Shown piece after piece: positions 19,326 through 28,583 of a DNA stretch of 64,000 nucleotides (its first letter is position 1; each line of letters starts with the position of its first letter). Made by a program: the position numbers and the translations under genes. Under the pieces are notes generated by a model. That model made no database searches. It was given only the letters and a program-made list of their open reading frames with translations, and was not told where the DNA came from. The DNA comes from Bacillus sp. N1-1 (lineage in GTDB: Bacteria > Bacillota > Bacilli > Bacillales > Guptibacillaceae): assembly GCF_009818105.1 (NCBI RefSeq), contig NZ_CP046564.1:3100001-3164000 (forward strand), read 5' to 3'.

Positions 19326-20568
19326 ATTCGTTATCTGCTTCAATGATTGCAAGAGAACGCGTCTTTTCTTTAACAGCTTCAGGGTCAACATTTATACGAG
19401 CTACTCCGGTTTCCATAGCAGCTTTTGCTACGCTTGCAGCAACAGCCGGTGCTACGCGTGGATCAAATGGAGCAGGAATCACGTAGTCTGCATTTAGATC
19501 TTCCTCAGCAACTAATTCTGCAATGGCTTGTACAGCAGCTACTTTCATATCTTCGTTAATGTGAGTCGCCCGAACATCAAGAGCACCTCTAAAGATACCA
19601 GGAAATGCAAGTACGTTATTAATTTGATTTGGGAAATCTGAACGACCTGTACCGATCACTTTAGCTCCCGCTGCTCTTGCATCGTCAGGCATAATTTCAG
19701 GATTTGGGTTCGCCATAGCAAAAATGGTAGGATCCTCATTCATTGACTCCACCATTTCTTGTGTCAATGCGCCTTCAACGGATACTCCAATAAAGACATC
19801 TGTATTCACAATCACTTCTTTCAGCGATCCTTCAGCTTTATCACGGTTAGTATATTTGGCTACTTCCGCTTTCACATCATTCATTCCGTAAGAACGACCT
19901 TCGTAAATAGCTCCTTTTGAATCACACATAATAATGTCTTTTACACCAAAACGATTTAAAAGTTTAATAATGGCAATGCCCGCTGCTCCTGCACCATTAA
20001 TGACAACTTTAATTTCACTCATCTTCTTACCTGATAGTTTCAAAGCATTAACTAGCCCCGCTACGGTTACAATCGCTGTACCATGTTGATCATCATGAAA
20101 GATGGGGATATTTGTTTCTTTTTTCAGCCTTTCTTCGATAACAAAGCAGTTTGGAGCAGCAATATCTTCAAGATTAATCCCACCAAAAGTAGGTTCCATT
20201 AACTTAACAGTTTGCACGATTTGATCGACATCTGTTGTATTTAAACAAATTGGAAATGCATCAACCCCGGCAAAACTCTTGAAAAGAACGGCTTTTCCTT
20301 CCATTACAGGAAGAGCCGCTTCAGGTCCAATATTTCCAAGACCAAGAACTGCGGTACCATCTGATACAACAGCCACCATGTTTCCTTTCATCGTATATTC
20401 ATATACTTTATTCTTGTCATCATAAATTTCCTTACACGGCTCTGCTACACCAGGTGAATAAGCTAGGCTTAAATCAGTGGCATTACGAACAGGTACTTTT
20501 GATTTTGATTCTAACTTTCCTTGCCTCACTCTGTGAATATGTAGGGCCTCTTCTCTTGTAATGGACAA
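19324..20568 (-). CDS. ytsJ: NAD(P)-dependent malic enzyme
   Basis: 414 residues, the short bacterial type. Motifs: LAYSPGVAEPC, the catalytic Lys region VVSDGTAVLGLGNIGPEAALPVMEGKAVLFK, the metal site FHDDQHGTA and Rossmann GAGAAGIAI; NPNPEIMPDDA follows. It decarboxylates malate to pyruvate with NADPH (YtsJ is the main such enzyme in B. subtilis). The start is TTG at 20568, chosen for AAGGAGAG eight bases upstream. Its promoter overlaps a TGGTCAGACCA dyad, and the FadR-type regulator follows 140 bases downstream beyond a terminator. Confidence 0.93.
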   Translation of the reverse strand: MSITREEALHIHRVRQGKLESKSKVPVRNATDLSLAYSPGVAEPCKEIYDDKNKVYEYTMKGNMVAVVSDGTAVLGLGNIGPEAALPVMEGKAVLFKSFAGVDAFPICLNTTDVDQIVQTVKLMEPTFGGINLEDIAAPNCFVIEERLKKETNIPIFHDDQHGTAIVTVAGLVNALKLSGKKMSEIKVVINGAGAAGIAIIKLLNRFGVKDIIMCDSKGAIYEGRSYGMNDVKAEVAKYTNRDKAEGSLKEVIVNTDVFIGVSVEGALTQEMVESMNEDPTIFAMANPNPEIMPDDARAAGAKVIGTGRSDFPNQINNVLAFPGIFRGALDVRATHINEDMKVAAVQAIAELVAEEDLNADYVIPAPFDPRVAPAVAASVAKAAMETGVARINVDPEAVKEKTRSLAIIEADNE

Positions 20569-20633
20569 TCATTCCACTCTCCTTTTTTCAGAAGCATTAG
20601 ACTATGTTAACAATTCCCCTAGGACATTTGGGC

Positions 20634-20648
20634 AGTGGTCAGACCACT
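20634..20648. promoter_or_regulatory. FadR/LldR-type operator in the malic enzyme promoter
   Basis: Perfect 15-bp dyad AGTGGTC-A-GACCACT. Its core TGGTCAGACCA is the classical TGGTCNGACCA operator of FCD-type GntR regulators. It covers about +5 to +19 of the predicted transcript. Confidence 0.65.
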
Positions 20649-20659
20649 CTATTTTCACC

Positions 20660-20687
20660 ATTATAACAAATCACCATTTGCTGTAAA
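20660..20687 (-). promoter_or_regulatory. Sigma-A promoter of malic enzyme
   Basis: Minus strand TTTACA, 16 bases, TATAAT (5/6 and 6/6), starting right after the dnaE stop. Predicted start near 20653. Confidence 0.7.
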
Positions 20688-20695
20688 GATTTTCA

Positions 20696-23600
20696 TCACG
20701 GCTTTTTCACGACGTTGCGGTCACCAAGTAATTTTTTCAACGTGTGAACACAGTCTGGATCAGGGTTCACTAGCCATCCTTCACCTAATTTAACTGTTTT
20801 ATCTGTTTTACTATAATAAATAACAACCTCTGTATCGCCTGAGTGGTGATGAAGCACTTTCTTCACTTCATTTAAGACGCCTTCATGATGCGGTTCAATT
20901 TTAAGAAATAACGTTTGTTTTGCTTTTTTCGGCTTAATATCCGCTAACTTCATAACCCTTGATATAATGATATTCGTCTGATCATTTCGCTTTTGTCCCA
21001 CCCCATCAACATATAGAAATTCTCCTTTAATCAATAGTCTCTCCATTTTCTCCCAAACATCAGGAAAGGCCACTCCTTCAATTTCTCCTGTTTCATCACC
21101 AAGTGTTAGAAAGGCCATCATTTGACCTTTCTTCGTTCGAATACTTCGGACCTTCAATACCTCTACAGCCAACCTGAGCGGTGCACGATCCTCAGCAACT
21201 ACCGCATCTTTCGTAACGTTCCTTACATAACCTTTTAATTTGTCCAAATAAGGATCAAGCGGATGAGCCGTTAAGTAAAAACCAATCGCTTCTTTTTCAA
21301 AAGCTAGCATTTCCGCTTCATCAAAAGGGGGGACGCTTTCGTAAGCTGGTTCCGTTTCGCCATCTTGGAAGAAGCCTTCCTGGCCACTTTGTTCAGATCC
21401 GTAATTCATTGCACCCTCTAATGAGGCAAGCATAGAAGAACGACTTACCCCAAATTCATCCATTGCCCCAGCAAATATAATTGATTCAAGAGCGCGCTTG
21501 TTCACTACTTTCAACGAAATCCTCGCACATAAATCAAAAAGGCTTTTGTAAGGATGAGTTCTTTTTTGCACGATCTCTTCGATCGCATTTCTCCCAACAT
21601 TTTTTACCGGCAGAAGTCCGAATCGAATGGTATTATTTTCCACCGTGAACGTCTCTTGACTACTATTGATCGATGGTGGTTGAACCGTCATACCTTTTTG
21701 TCTCGCTTCAGCTAAATATGTCGCAAGTCGATCCTGGTTTCCGACGGCAGAATTCAGAAGACTTGAAAAGAAATAGCGCGAGTAGTTTGCTTTTAAATAA
21801 GCGAGCTGGTAAGCAATGACACTATAAGCAACCGCATGACTTCTGTTGAAGCCATAATCCGCAAATCGAACAATATACTCATATACTTTAAGAGCTGTAT
21901 CTTTTGGGTACCCCTTCTCAAGGCATCCCCTTACAAAGTGCTCTCTTTCTGACTCAAGAACTTCACGCTTCTTTTTAGATACAGCTCTTCTCAATAGATC
22001 AGCTTCTCCCAGAGAAAAACCAGCTAACTTAGAAGCAATTTGCATAATTTGTTCTTGATAGACAATAACCCCATACGTTGATTCAAGAATAGGTTCAAGA
22101 TCATGATGGAGATATTCAATTGTCCTTTCTTTGTGTTTACCAGAAATAAAATGAGGAATATTCTCCATCGGTCCCGGCCGATAAAGCGCATTAACAGCGA
22201 CAATATCTTCAAACTCAGTCGGCTTTAGCTTTCTAAGTACTTGACGCATTCCATCAGATTCAAGTTGAAATACACCAGTTGTATCAGCTTTTTGTAGTAG
22301 AGAGAAGGTAGCTTCATCATCCATTGGTATCGTTGATAGAGAAGGCCTTTGACCCGTTTCGTCTTCAATGTCATTTAATATACCTTCAATTAAGGTTAAA
22401 TTCCGAAGACCCAGGAAATCCATTTTCAATAGACCAATCTCTTCTAAATCATTCATCGGAAATTGGGTTAGGTTAATGTGATGACCACCAAGCAAAGGAA
22501 CATGATGCGTGAGAGGCTCTGCTGAAATCACCACTCCAGCAGCATGGGTGGACGTATGACGTGGAAGCCCCTCAATTGTACTAGCGATATCAAAAACACG
22601 TTTCCCTTCTTCGGATGAAGAGATGAGATCTTTAAGAACCTTCGACTCATCTTTCGCCTGATTTAACGTCAGGCCGGGGCGTGAGGGGATCGCTTTAGAC
22701 ATGGCATCAAGAAGCTTGTTGTCTACCTCTAATACTCTTCCCACGTCTCGAATGGCAGCCTTTGCTGCAAGCGTACCAAACGTAACAATTTGAGCGACGC
22801 GATCATGACCATATTTCTCATGTACATAATCAATCACTTCATCTCGTCGAACGTCAGGAAAATCAATATCAATATCAGGCATCGTGACACGCTCTGGATT
22901 CAAGAATCGCTCAAATAAAAGGTTATGTTCAATAGGGTCCACATCTGTTATATGCAATAAGTAAGCAACAAGAGAACCTGCCGCAGATCCTCGACCTGGA
23001 CCAGTAATCATTTGATGCTCATGCGCATATTTCATGAAGTCCCAAACAATGAGAAAATAATCATTAAAACCCATTTTGTTAATAACAGAAAGTTCGTAAT
23101 CCAATCGTTCTGTGACGCGTTCATCCTGATATGAATAGCGCTCAGAAAGATTGTCGAAACAAATTTTCTGTAAATACTCAAAAGCACTTAACCCACCTGG
23201 TACCGGGTAAAGAGGCAAATGTGTTTGATTGAAATTTAATTCTACATTGCACCTTGCCGCAATATCGGTTGTATTTATAAGAGCCGTCTCATACCCTCTA
23301 AATCGCTGAGTCATTTCTTCCGGAGACGTTAAAAAGTACTCATGGTTAGGTAGCGCTACGTGATTTTTGTCTTCAAATCGATGTCCTGCGTCTATACACC
23401 TCAAACAATCATGTGCTTCTCCATCTTCCCGGTTTATATAATGCGCAGCATTTGTCACCGTTAAGGGAAGATTGACCTTGTTTGCAAACGTCGAGAGCAA
23501 TAAGTTGAGTTGCCTTTCTTCTCGTAACGAATGATCCTGCATTTCAAGATAAAACCCTTCCTTGAAGACACGCTGATACTCCATCGCCATTTCAAATGCG

Positions 23601-24043
23601 GTCGTTTCTTCACCATGTAAAAGCTCCTGTCCAATTTTGCTAGAAATAGACCCTGAAAGAGCGATAAGCCCGCTTGCGTTTTCAACTAAATCTTCTTTTT
23701 CTATGTAAGGGATATTACCCGCTGCACACTGCATGTGTGTACTGATCTTTAATAAATTTTCGTACCCTACTGTATTAACAGCCAGTAAAACAAGATGGTC
23801 GAATTGGCCACGAGTTTGAAGTGAAGTACGGTTTCCTACGCGGACATCCAGACCAATGATCGGTTTAATTCCCTTTGCTTTACATGCTTTGTAGAAAGGG
23901 ATAGTTCCAAACATGGTTCCTTTATCCGTTAGGGCTAGCGACTGGTACCCTTTTTGTTTTGCTGATTCTATCAGCGATTCAATACGACTTGGACTGTCTA
24001 GAAGACTATATTCACTGTAGACACGAAGATGCACGAATTCCAT
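20696..24043 (-). CDS. dnaE: DNA polymerase III alpha subunit, DnaE type
   Basis: 1115 residues, the same length as B. subtilis DnaE. N-terminal PHP domain (1-200), then the family C polymerase with GPGRGSAAGSLVAYLL and the catalytic PDIDIDFPD aspartates. The fingers region includes FGFNRSHAVAYS-like DYGFNRSHAVAYSVIAYQ. Helix-hairpin-helix and OB-fold (about 975-1050) follow. It extends RNA primers in the lagging strand next to PolC. The PHP metal site looks degraded: HLRVYSEYS lacks the second His of H-x-H-S. Minus strand, ATG at 24043 after GAGTGGGAT. No obvious terminator; the malic enzyme promoter starts at once downstream. Confidence 0.96.
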   Translation of the reverse strand: MEFVHLRVYSEYSLLDSPSRIESLIESAKQKGYQSLALTDKGTMFGTIPFYKACKAKGIKPIIGLDVRVGNRTSLQTRGQFDHLVLLAVNTVGYENLLKISTHMQCAAGNIPYIEKEDLVENASGLIALSGSISSKIGQELLHGEETTAFEMAMEYQRVFKEGFYLEMQDHSLREERQLNLLLSTFANKVNLPLTVTNAAHYINREDGEAHDCLRCIDAGHRFEDKNHVALPNHEYFLTSPEEMTQRFRGYETALINTTDIAARCNVELNFNQTHLPLYPVPGGLSAFEYLQKICFDNLSERYSYQDERVTERLDYELSVINKMGFNDYFLIVWDFMKYAHEHQMITGPGRGSAAGSLVAYLLHITDVDPIEHNLLFERFLNPERVTMPDIDIDFPDVRRDEVIDYVHEKYGHDRVAQIVTFGTLAAKAAIRDVGRVLEVDNKLLDAMSKAIPSRPGLTLNQAKDESKVLKDLISSSEEGKRVFDIASTIEGLPRHTSTHAAGVVISAEPLTHHVPLLGGHHINLTQFPMNDLEEIGLLKMDFLGLRNLTLIEGILNDIEDETGQRPSLSTIPMDDEATFSLLQKADTTGVFQLESDGMRQVLRKLKPTEFEDIVAVNALYRPGPMENIPHFISGKHKERTIEYLHHDLEPILESTYGVIVYQEQIMQIASKLAGFSLGEADLLRRAVSKKKREVLESEREHFVRGCLEKGYPKDTALKVYEYIVRFADYGFNRSHAVAYSVIAYQLAYLKANYSRYFFSSLLNSAVGNQDRLATYLAEARQKGMTVQPPSINSSQETFTVENNTIRFGLLPVKNVGRNAIEEIVQKRTHPYKSLFDLCARISLKVVNKRALESIIFAGAMDEFGVSRSSMLASLEGAMNYGSEQSGQEGFFQDGETEPAYESVPPFDEAEMLAFEKEAIGFYLTAHPLDPYLDKLKGYVRNVTKDAVVAEDRAPLRLAVEVLKVRSIRTKKGQMMAFLTLGDETGEIEGVAFPDVWEKMERLLIKGEFLYVDGVGQKRNDQTNIIISRVMKLADIKPKKAKQTLFLKIEPHHEGVLNEVKKVLHHHSGDTEVVIYYSKTDKTVKLGEGWLVNPDPDCVHTLKKLLGDRNVVKKP

Positions 24044-24249
24044 AGATTATCCCACTCTCAATTTGCTGTTATCCTCTATTATAGATACTTCAAGCTTCTC
24101 AAACAAACATTATCAAGCATAACATTCTCTCATGGTTGCATAGGCTGTACTAAATGCAATCATTTGCCTCGCTTTATATACACCAAGTTATTTTTTCGTT
24201 CATTTATAAGAAGATGCTAAAGGAAACTGATTAGAAAGAAGGAATCAAA

Positions 24250-24585
24250 ATGGAGAGAGTAACGCTCGTTACCTTGATTATTGCTTTTTTTGTAGCTTTT
24301 GGAGTGATCGTTGGGGGTTCTCTCATCGGAGGTATTGGAGCATTTCTCTCTGGTGAACCTCCGCTACACTGGATGTTTATTGTGGCACAACGATTAAAAA
24401 TCTGGGCGATCGCAGCAGCGATTGGAGGTACGTTTGACACAATCAATAATATGGAAAGAAGTTTTCTCAGCGGTTCACCAGACGAAATTATGCGGCAGTT
24501 TTTATGGATATTCTGTGCGCTCGGTGGCGCCCAAGCTGGAATGGAAATCATTAACTGGCTAACACAGGAACGGTCCACGTTATGA
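24250..24585 (+). CDS. ytrH: Sporulation membrane protein YtrH
   Basis: 111 residues, hydrophobic, with about three membrane helices (7-37, 42-65, 80-105) and a Gly-rich GSLIGGIGAFLSGEPPLHWMF stretch. It corresponds in place and size to B. subtilis YtrH, a mother-cell membrane protein needed for efficient sporulation. The AAGGAATCAAA site precedes the ATG. It overlaps ytrI by four bases. I could not identify a convincing sigma-E promoter upstream. Confidence 0.85.
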   Translation: MERVTLVTLIIAFFVAFGVIVGGSLIGGIGAFLSGEPPLHWMFIVAQRLKIWAIAAAIGGTFDTINNMERSFLSGSPDEIMRQFLWIFCALGGAQAGMEIINWLTQERSTL

Positions 24586-25088
24586 GAGTCCCCCCACTCT
24601 ATTCTAGAAAGGGCTGGCAGCGATTTCTAGCCGGCCTTTGTGTAGGGGTGATTTTTGGTTGGCTCTTCTTTCTTATGCTTTTTGGAATTATGTACGAAAA
24701 GCAGATTACGACAATCAAAGAGCAAAAAATTGAAATCTCTGATTTAAAAATGCAGAATCAAACCTTGCTCGACGATAAAGAAAATTACAATAGCACCGAT
24801 ATCGAGAAAACACTGCTTGTGAAAAAAATTGACGTTACTTTTGAAAAAGATAAGGAATTACCACTTAATTCCTTAACCCGCCATGAACTAAAAAAAGAAA
24901 TTCAAAGTGAATTGAACGACCTTCTCAACAAAGATCTTGGAGCGATATCGAGAACAAGAAGTTTTATCATCTCGTCCCTCGAAAATAAAACGTTATTGAT
25001 TGATGACGTGAAATATGGATTTGAAGTAAAACAATTTATTCTTTGGACAACAGTTGAAGTAGAGCTTGCAATCAAGCTCGTCCAGTAG
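24582..25088 (+). CDS. ytrI: Sporulation membrane protein YtrI
   Basis: 168 residues: a short basic N-terminus, one membrane helix (about 14-38), then a coiled coil (about 40-75, EKQITTIKEQKIEISDLK) and a soluble C-terminal domain. It is the partner of YtrH by gene order and the ATGA overlap. In B. subtilis the pair contributes to sporulation. No enzymatic motif is visible. Confidence 0.83.
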   Translation: MRVPPLYSRKGWQRFLAGLCVGVIFGWLFFLMLFGIMYEKQITTIKEQKIEISDLKMQNQTLLDDKENYNSTDIEKTLLVKKIDVTFEKDKELPLNSLTRHELKKEIQSELNDLLNKDLGAISRTRSFIISSLENKTLLIDDVKYGFEVKQFILWTTVEVELAIKLVQ

Positions 25089-25184
25089 CGAAAATAGATC
25101 TATTTTGTGACCTTTTGTCAGACAAGTCGCAATTTTCACAAGCGTAGTATATGATAAGAGTATAGAAATTGTGGAGGTGGCGCG

Positions 25185-25376
25185 ATGGTTATTGATCGCA
25201 AACAAATCGCGAGAGCAAAAATCGCTGATTTAATGAATGGACGATCCGCTTACGCAGAGTCCCATGAAATGACTGCCCTAATTAAAAAGGAGCTGCAATC
25301 ACTTAACATCGACGTGCACGAAGACGTGACAAGCTTTGGTTCATGGTTTATTCCTAAATCACAGGATCAGGTGTAA
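25185..25376 (+). CDS. ytzJ: Small conserved bacillar protein (YtzJ-like)
   Basis: 63 residues beginning MVIDRKQIARAKIADLMNGRSAYAESHEMTALI; soluble, mixed alpha-beta. A strong GGAGGTGGCGCG site precedes the ATG, and a terminator follows within 10 bases. A small gene in this position, between ytrI and nrnA, occurs in B. subtilis as ytzJ. The symbol rests on place and size; function unknown. Confidence 0.65.
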   Translation: MVIDRKQIARAKIADLMNGRSAYAESHEMTALIKKELQSLNIDVHEDVTSFGSWFIPKSQDQV

Positions 25377-25382
25377 ACAAGG

Positions 25383-25426
25383 AAGACCGGAAATCCCTTT
25401 AAAAAAGGAGATACCGGTCTTTTTTG
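25383..25426 (+). terminator. Terminator after the YtzJ-like gene
   Basis: Outer stem AAGACCGG/CCGGTCTT enclosing a weaker inner pairing, then TTTTTT on the plus strand. It lies between the convergent ytzJ and nrnA. Confidence 0.75.
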
Positions 25427-25430
25427 TCAC

Positions 25431-26366
25431 TTACTCGTGGCACACTTTTTCAAGTTCAGCAAGAACCTCGTCCGCTTCTTCCCATGTATACACTGTGGCA
25501 CCCGCAGCCATTGGATGTCCACCTCCGTTGAACTGTGCTGCAATTTGATTTACAACAGGACCTTTCGAACGAAGGCGAACGCGAATTTGGTCTGCCTCCT
25601 CAATAAAGAATACCCACGCTTTTAATCCCGCTACATTGGAGAAGGTATTCACTAGCTGGGATGCCTCGCTAGCGGTTACTCCGTATGAAGCAACGGTTTC
25701 TTTTGTGATTTTCATCCATCCTGCACCCGTTTCTGATGTTTCAAAATGTTGCAGAACATAGCCATTTAGACGAGCGATATGCTGCTCTGTCCTGTATAGT
25801 TCCTTATAAAGAAACCCAGTGTCAACACCAAACTTTAAAAGCTCCCCAGCATACATAAAGGTACGTTGAGTCGTATTAGAAAACATAAAACGACCTGTAT
25901 CCCCTACAATTCCTGCATACAGAAGAAAAGCTCCTTTTTTAGATAGCTCGTATCCTCGTTCCTTTGCTGTTAGATATAAATCAACAATCATTTCACTCAC
26001 AGAACTTGAAGAAGTATCTACCCATAGGAGGTCACCGTAAGGATCTTCGTTTGGATGATGATCAATTTTAATGAGGAGATTGCCATTTCGATAGCGCTCA
26101 TCACTTACACGCGGCTGGTTGGCTGTATCACAAACAATAACAAGGGCATCTTCATAAATCTCATCCGAGATCTTGTCCATTCGATTTAGAAATGTGAGTG
26201 AAGGTTCTTCTTCACCGACAGTATAGACCTTCTTCTTAGGAAAAGAAGTTCGAATAAGCTCTGCAAGACCGCCTTGTGACCCTAATGCATCAGGATCTGG
26301 ACGAACGTGTCGATGAATAATAATCGTTTCATATTGTTCGATAGCATCTAATATTTTTTCTTTCAT
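25431..26366 (-). CDS. nrnA: NanoRNase / pAp phosphatase (DHH-DHHA1 family)
   Basis: 311 residues from ATG 26366, chosen because GAAAGGAGAAGC lies directly upstream; an open extension of 21 codons has no ribosome site. DHH phosphoesterase motifs: HVRPDPDALGS, a CDTAN metal motif, DHHPNEDPYGD; the DHHA1 domain ends with FNGGGHPMAAGA. It degrades short oligoribonucleotides and pAp (NrnA/YtqI of B. subtilis). It diverges from ytpI. Confidence 0.92.
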   Translation of the reverse strand: MKEKILDAIEQYETIIIHRHVRPDPDALGSQGGLAELIRTSFPKKKVYTVGEEEPSLTFLNRMDKISDEIYEDALVIVCDTANQPRVSDERYRNGNLLIKIDHHPNEDPYGDLLWVDTSSSSVSEMIVDLYLTAKERGYELSKKGAFLLYAGIVGDTGRFMFSNTTQRTFMYAGELLKFGVDTGFLYKELYRTEQHIARLNGYVLQHFETSETGAGWMKITKETVASYGVTASEASQLVNTFSNVAGLKAWVFFIEEADQIRVRLRSKGPVVNQIAAQFNGGGHPMAAGATVYTWEEADEVLAELEKVCHE

Positions 26367-26474
26367 AAAGCTTCTCCTTTCGACTGCATTCCTAATTGTT
26401 ATTGTTCTGACATAGATTTTCCCTATCATCTTCTATACAATAGAAAAGAACCTTGAATATGGAGGAAAGCAGTC

Positions 26475-26780
26475 ATGCCTATCTTTGTTATTTTTATTGT
26501 TTTTTCAATTGTTTTCTACTTGTTCTACAAAGTGAAAGCTGTTCGTCATAGCGGTGTAGCAACGACACAGTGGCTTCATTCAAAAGCAAGTATTGCACTA
26601 GGACTTTTCCTTATCTTTTTTGCGATTAATTCACTCACTGTTTCTTTATCAACTGTAACGTTTATCGTCGCTGCCGTCTTCATTTTACTCGGTCTTGCAA
26701 ACGTTGTAGTAGGCTACAAAAAATACCGTCACTACCTTCCTTTTGCCATTGAAGAGGCAAATATGATGAAGCAAAACTAA
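26475..26780 (+). CDS. ytpI: YtpI family membrane protein
   Basis: 101 residues, with three membrane helices (about 3-20, 37-55, 60-80) and a charged C-terminus (YKKYRHYLPFAIEEA). GGAGGAAAGCAGTC precedes the ATG. Position next to nrnA and ytoI matches B. subtilis ytpI. Function unknown. Confidence 0.8.
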   Translation: MPIFVIFIVFSIVFYLFYKVKAVRHSGVATTQWLHSKASIALGLFLIFFAINSLTVSLSTVTFIVAAVFILLGLANVVVGYKKYRHYLPFAIEEANMMKQN

Positions 26781-26797
26781 GTACGATATGAATAATG

Positions 26798-26826
26798 AAA
26801 CCGCCACAGTAATTGGCGGTTTTTTT
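26798..26826 (+). terminator. Terminator of ytpI
   Basis: 9-bp perfect stem AAACCGCCA/TGGCGGTTT with a 7-base loop, then TTTTTTT on the plus strand. It abuts the stop codon of the convergent ytoI. Confidence 0.88.
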
Positions 26827-28135
26827 ATCGATCGATGAGCTGAGCCATCATGAGCGCCTTCCCTACAACTGACCCTTCATGATAAATTTCAACATCGACC
26901 TTCCCAAATTTACGTGAGACTTCGAGAACTTTAGGAACAATTTCAATTGTATGATCAATTTGAACGGGTTTTATAAAATAAAGCGTAATATTTTCGACAA
27001 CTAAATCACCTTTTTTGTATTTCTTTAATACCCGGCTACCCGCCTCGGTTACAAGGGTTGTCACAACCCCATATGATAAAGTACCAAGAAGGCTTGTCAT
27101 TTGTGGCGTTATTTCACAGCTGTAGCGACTTTCTGATGGTGTTGACACATCTTTAATTTGGCTCGTAATCAGGTCATCAAACGTTTCACCGATTTGAGGC
27201 TGTTGCTGAATCATTTGAAGCGCTTTTAACACATCTTGTCTGCTAATAATTCCTATCAAACGCTGGTATTGATCGAGAACCGGCAGCATTTCGATTCCTT
27301 CCCAGATCATCGTATGCGCGGCAGAAGCAACCGATGTTTGTTCATTAACGGTTAAAGGATGTTTCGTCATTACTTTTGAAATTGGTGTTTCGTTACGCTC
27401 TCCAAGTATATCTTTAGAAGTCACAATTCCCTGCACTTTCATATTGGGATCAACAACAGGGTAACGACTATGGAGCGTTTTCTCATTTAACTCATGCCAG
27501 CGACCTACGTTTTCCGTCGTCACAAGAAAACTTGTTTTCGTAAGTGGCGTTAAGATATCACTTACTAAAGCAATTTCCTTTTTTATCAACCGGTCATATA
27601 TCGCTCGATTAATCATGGTTGCTACTGTAAAGGAATCGTAGGATGTTGAAATAATCGGTAAATCATAGGCATCTGCCATTTTTTTCACATCGTCCTGCGC
27701 GTCAAATCCACCCGTAATCAAAACGGCGGCGCCTGCTTCAAGCGCAATTTTGTGAACATTGTCTCGATTACCTACGATGAGTAAACTCCCAGGATCAACA
27801 TAGCGCATCATCGCTTCCAATTTCATCGCTCCGATAACGAACTTGTGAAGGGTTTTATGTAGACCGTTTCTCCCTCCAAGCACTTGTCCATCCACTACGT
27901 TCACCACTTCGGCATAAGTGAGTTTTTCGATGTTTTCTTTTTCTTTTTTTGTAATTCGGATTGTGCCCACACGTTCAATTGTGCTGACCGTGCCTTTATT
28001 TTCAGCATCCTTGATCGCTCGATAGGCTGTCCCTTCACTCACTTTCAGCTCTCTTGCAATTTGACGCACAGATATTTTACTACCCACTTCTAGCGTCTCA
28101 ATATATTCGAGAATCTGTTCATGTTTCGTTGTCAA
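26825..28135 (-). CDS. ytoI: HTH-DRTGG-CBS-hotdog regulatory protein (YtoI)
   Basis: 436 residues with an unusual multidomain order. Winged helix (about 1-65, ISVRQIARELKVSEGTAYRAIKDAENKG), DRTGG domain (about 70-180), a tandem CBS pair (about 190-310, including YPVVDPNMKVQGIVTSKDILGE and LPVLDQYQRLIGIISRQDVL), and a C-terminal thioesterase-like hotdog domain (about 320-436). CBS pairs bind adenosyl nucleotides, suggesting a nucleotide- or acyl-responsive regulator. Architecture matches B. subtilis YtoI, whose role is not established. Confidence 0.87.
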   Translation of the reverse strand: MTTKHEQILEYIETLEVGSKISVRQIARELKVSEGTAYRAIKDAENKGTVSTIERVGTIRITKKEKENIEKLTYAEVVNVVDGQVLGGRNGLHKTLHKFVIGAMKLEAMMRYVDPGSLLIVGNRDNVHKIALEAGAAVLITGGFDAQDDVKKMADAYDLPIISTSYDSFTVATMINRAIYDRLIKKEIALVSDILTPLTKTSFLVTTENVGRWHELNEKTLHSRYPVVDPNMKVQGIVTSKDILGERNETPISKVMTKHPLTVNEQTSVASAAHTMIWEGIEMLPVLDQYQRLIGIISRQDVLKALQMIQQQPQIGETFDDLITSQIKDVSTPSESRYSCEITPQMTSLLGTLSYGVVTTLVTEAGSRVLKKYKKGDLVVENITLYFIKPVQIDHTIEIVPKVLEVSRKFGKVDVEIYHEGSVVGKALMMAQLIDR

Positions 28136-28242
28136 TTTCTTTCACCATACTTTCTACGTTCACATCTGTATCAGTAGATATACTACTTCTGTTATAGTGG
28201 TGTTTGAATTGACTTCATTATACATAACTCATCCCTATAACT

Positions 28243-28479
28243 TCAACGACTGTATTGTTTTTTTCTTAAATCGACTGGTAATTCCTCTTCTGATATAAAC
28301 TGAGTTTCTCTCTTCCCAAAGAACAAGCCAGCAAGATTTCCACCAAGTGCCATGACAGCAAAGAGAAGCCAAAGACTAAAGAAAGCACCTTCAAGCGTTA
28401 AATCAATTTGAAAACGTGGGACAGCATCATACATTAAAAATAGAATACACAATACAGATAAAAACAATCGTTGTTTCAC
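28243..28479 (-). CDS. Small two-helix membrane protein, unknown function
   Basis: 78 residues from a GTG at 28479 with AGGGGGAATTG upstream. An N-terminal helix (about 4-20) and a second helix (about 30-55, GAFFSLWLLFAVMALGGNLAGLFFG) precede a charged tail with ISEEELPVDLRKK. I do not recognise the family. It lies alone between ytoI and ytkL on the minus strand. Confidence 0.65.
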   Translation of the reverse strand: MKQRLFLSVLCILFLMYDAVPRFQIDLTLEGAFFSLWLLFAVMALGGNLAGLFFGKRETQFISEEELPVDLRKKQYSR

Positions 28480-28543
28480 ACCAATTCCCCCTAACAGTCT
28501 TTCTAAAAGGGTATGTTTGTAACGGCTGATTTAATACGCTTAT

Positions 28544-28582
28544 CCAACACAAAACCGATGCAATGCATCGGTTTTGTGTTGG
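28544..28582. repeat. 39-bp perfect palindrome at the end of ytkL
   Basis: 19-base arms around one central base, ending one base before the ytkL stop codon (28584-28586). It probably terminates ytkL, but neither strand has a T run after the stem, so termination would be atypical. Confidence 0.8.
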
Positions 28583-28583
28583 A

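Noticed and set aside
24101..24249. Sigma-E promoter for ytrHI
   Set aside because: Several partial matches to the -10 element exist, but none has a -35 at the right distance; I could not choose one.
24231..24578. 115-codon open frame antisense to ytrH
   Set aside because: It mirrors ytrH exactly, has no ribosome site and a composition typical of an antisense shadow.
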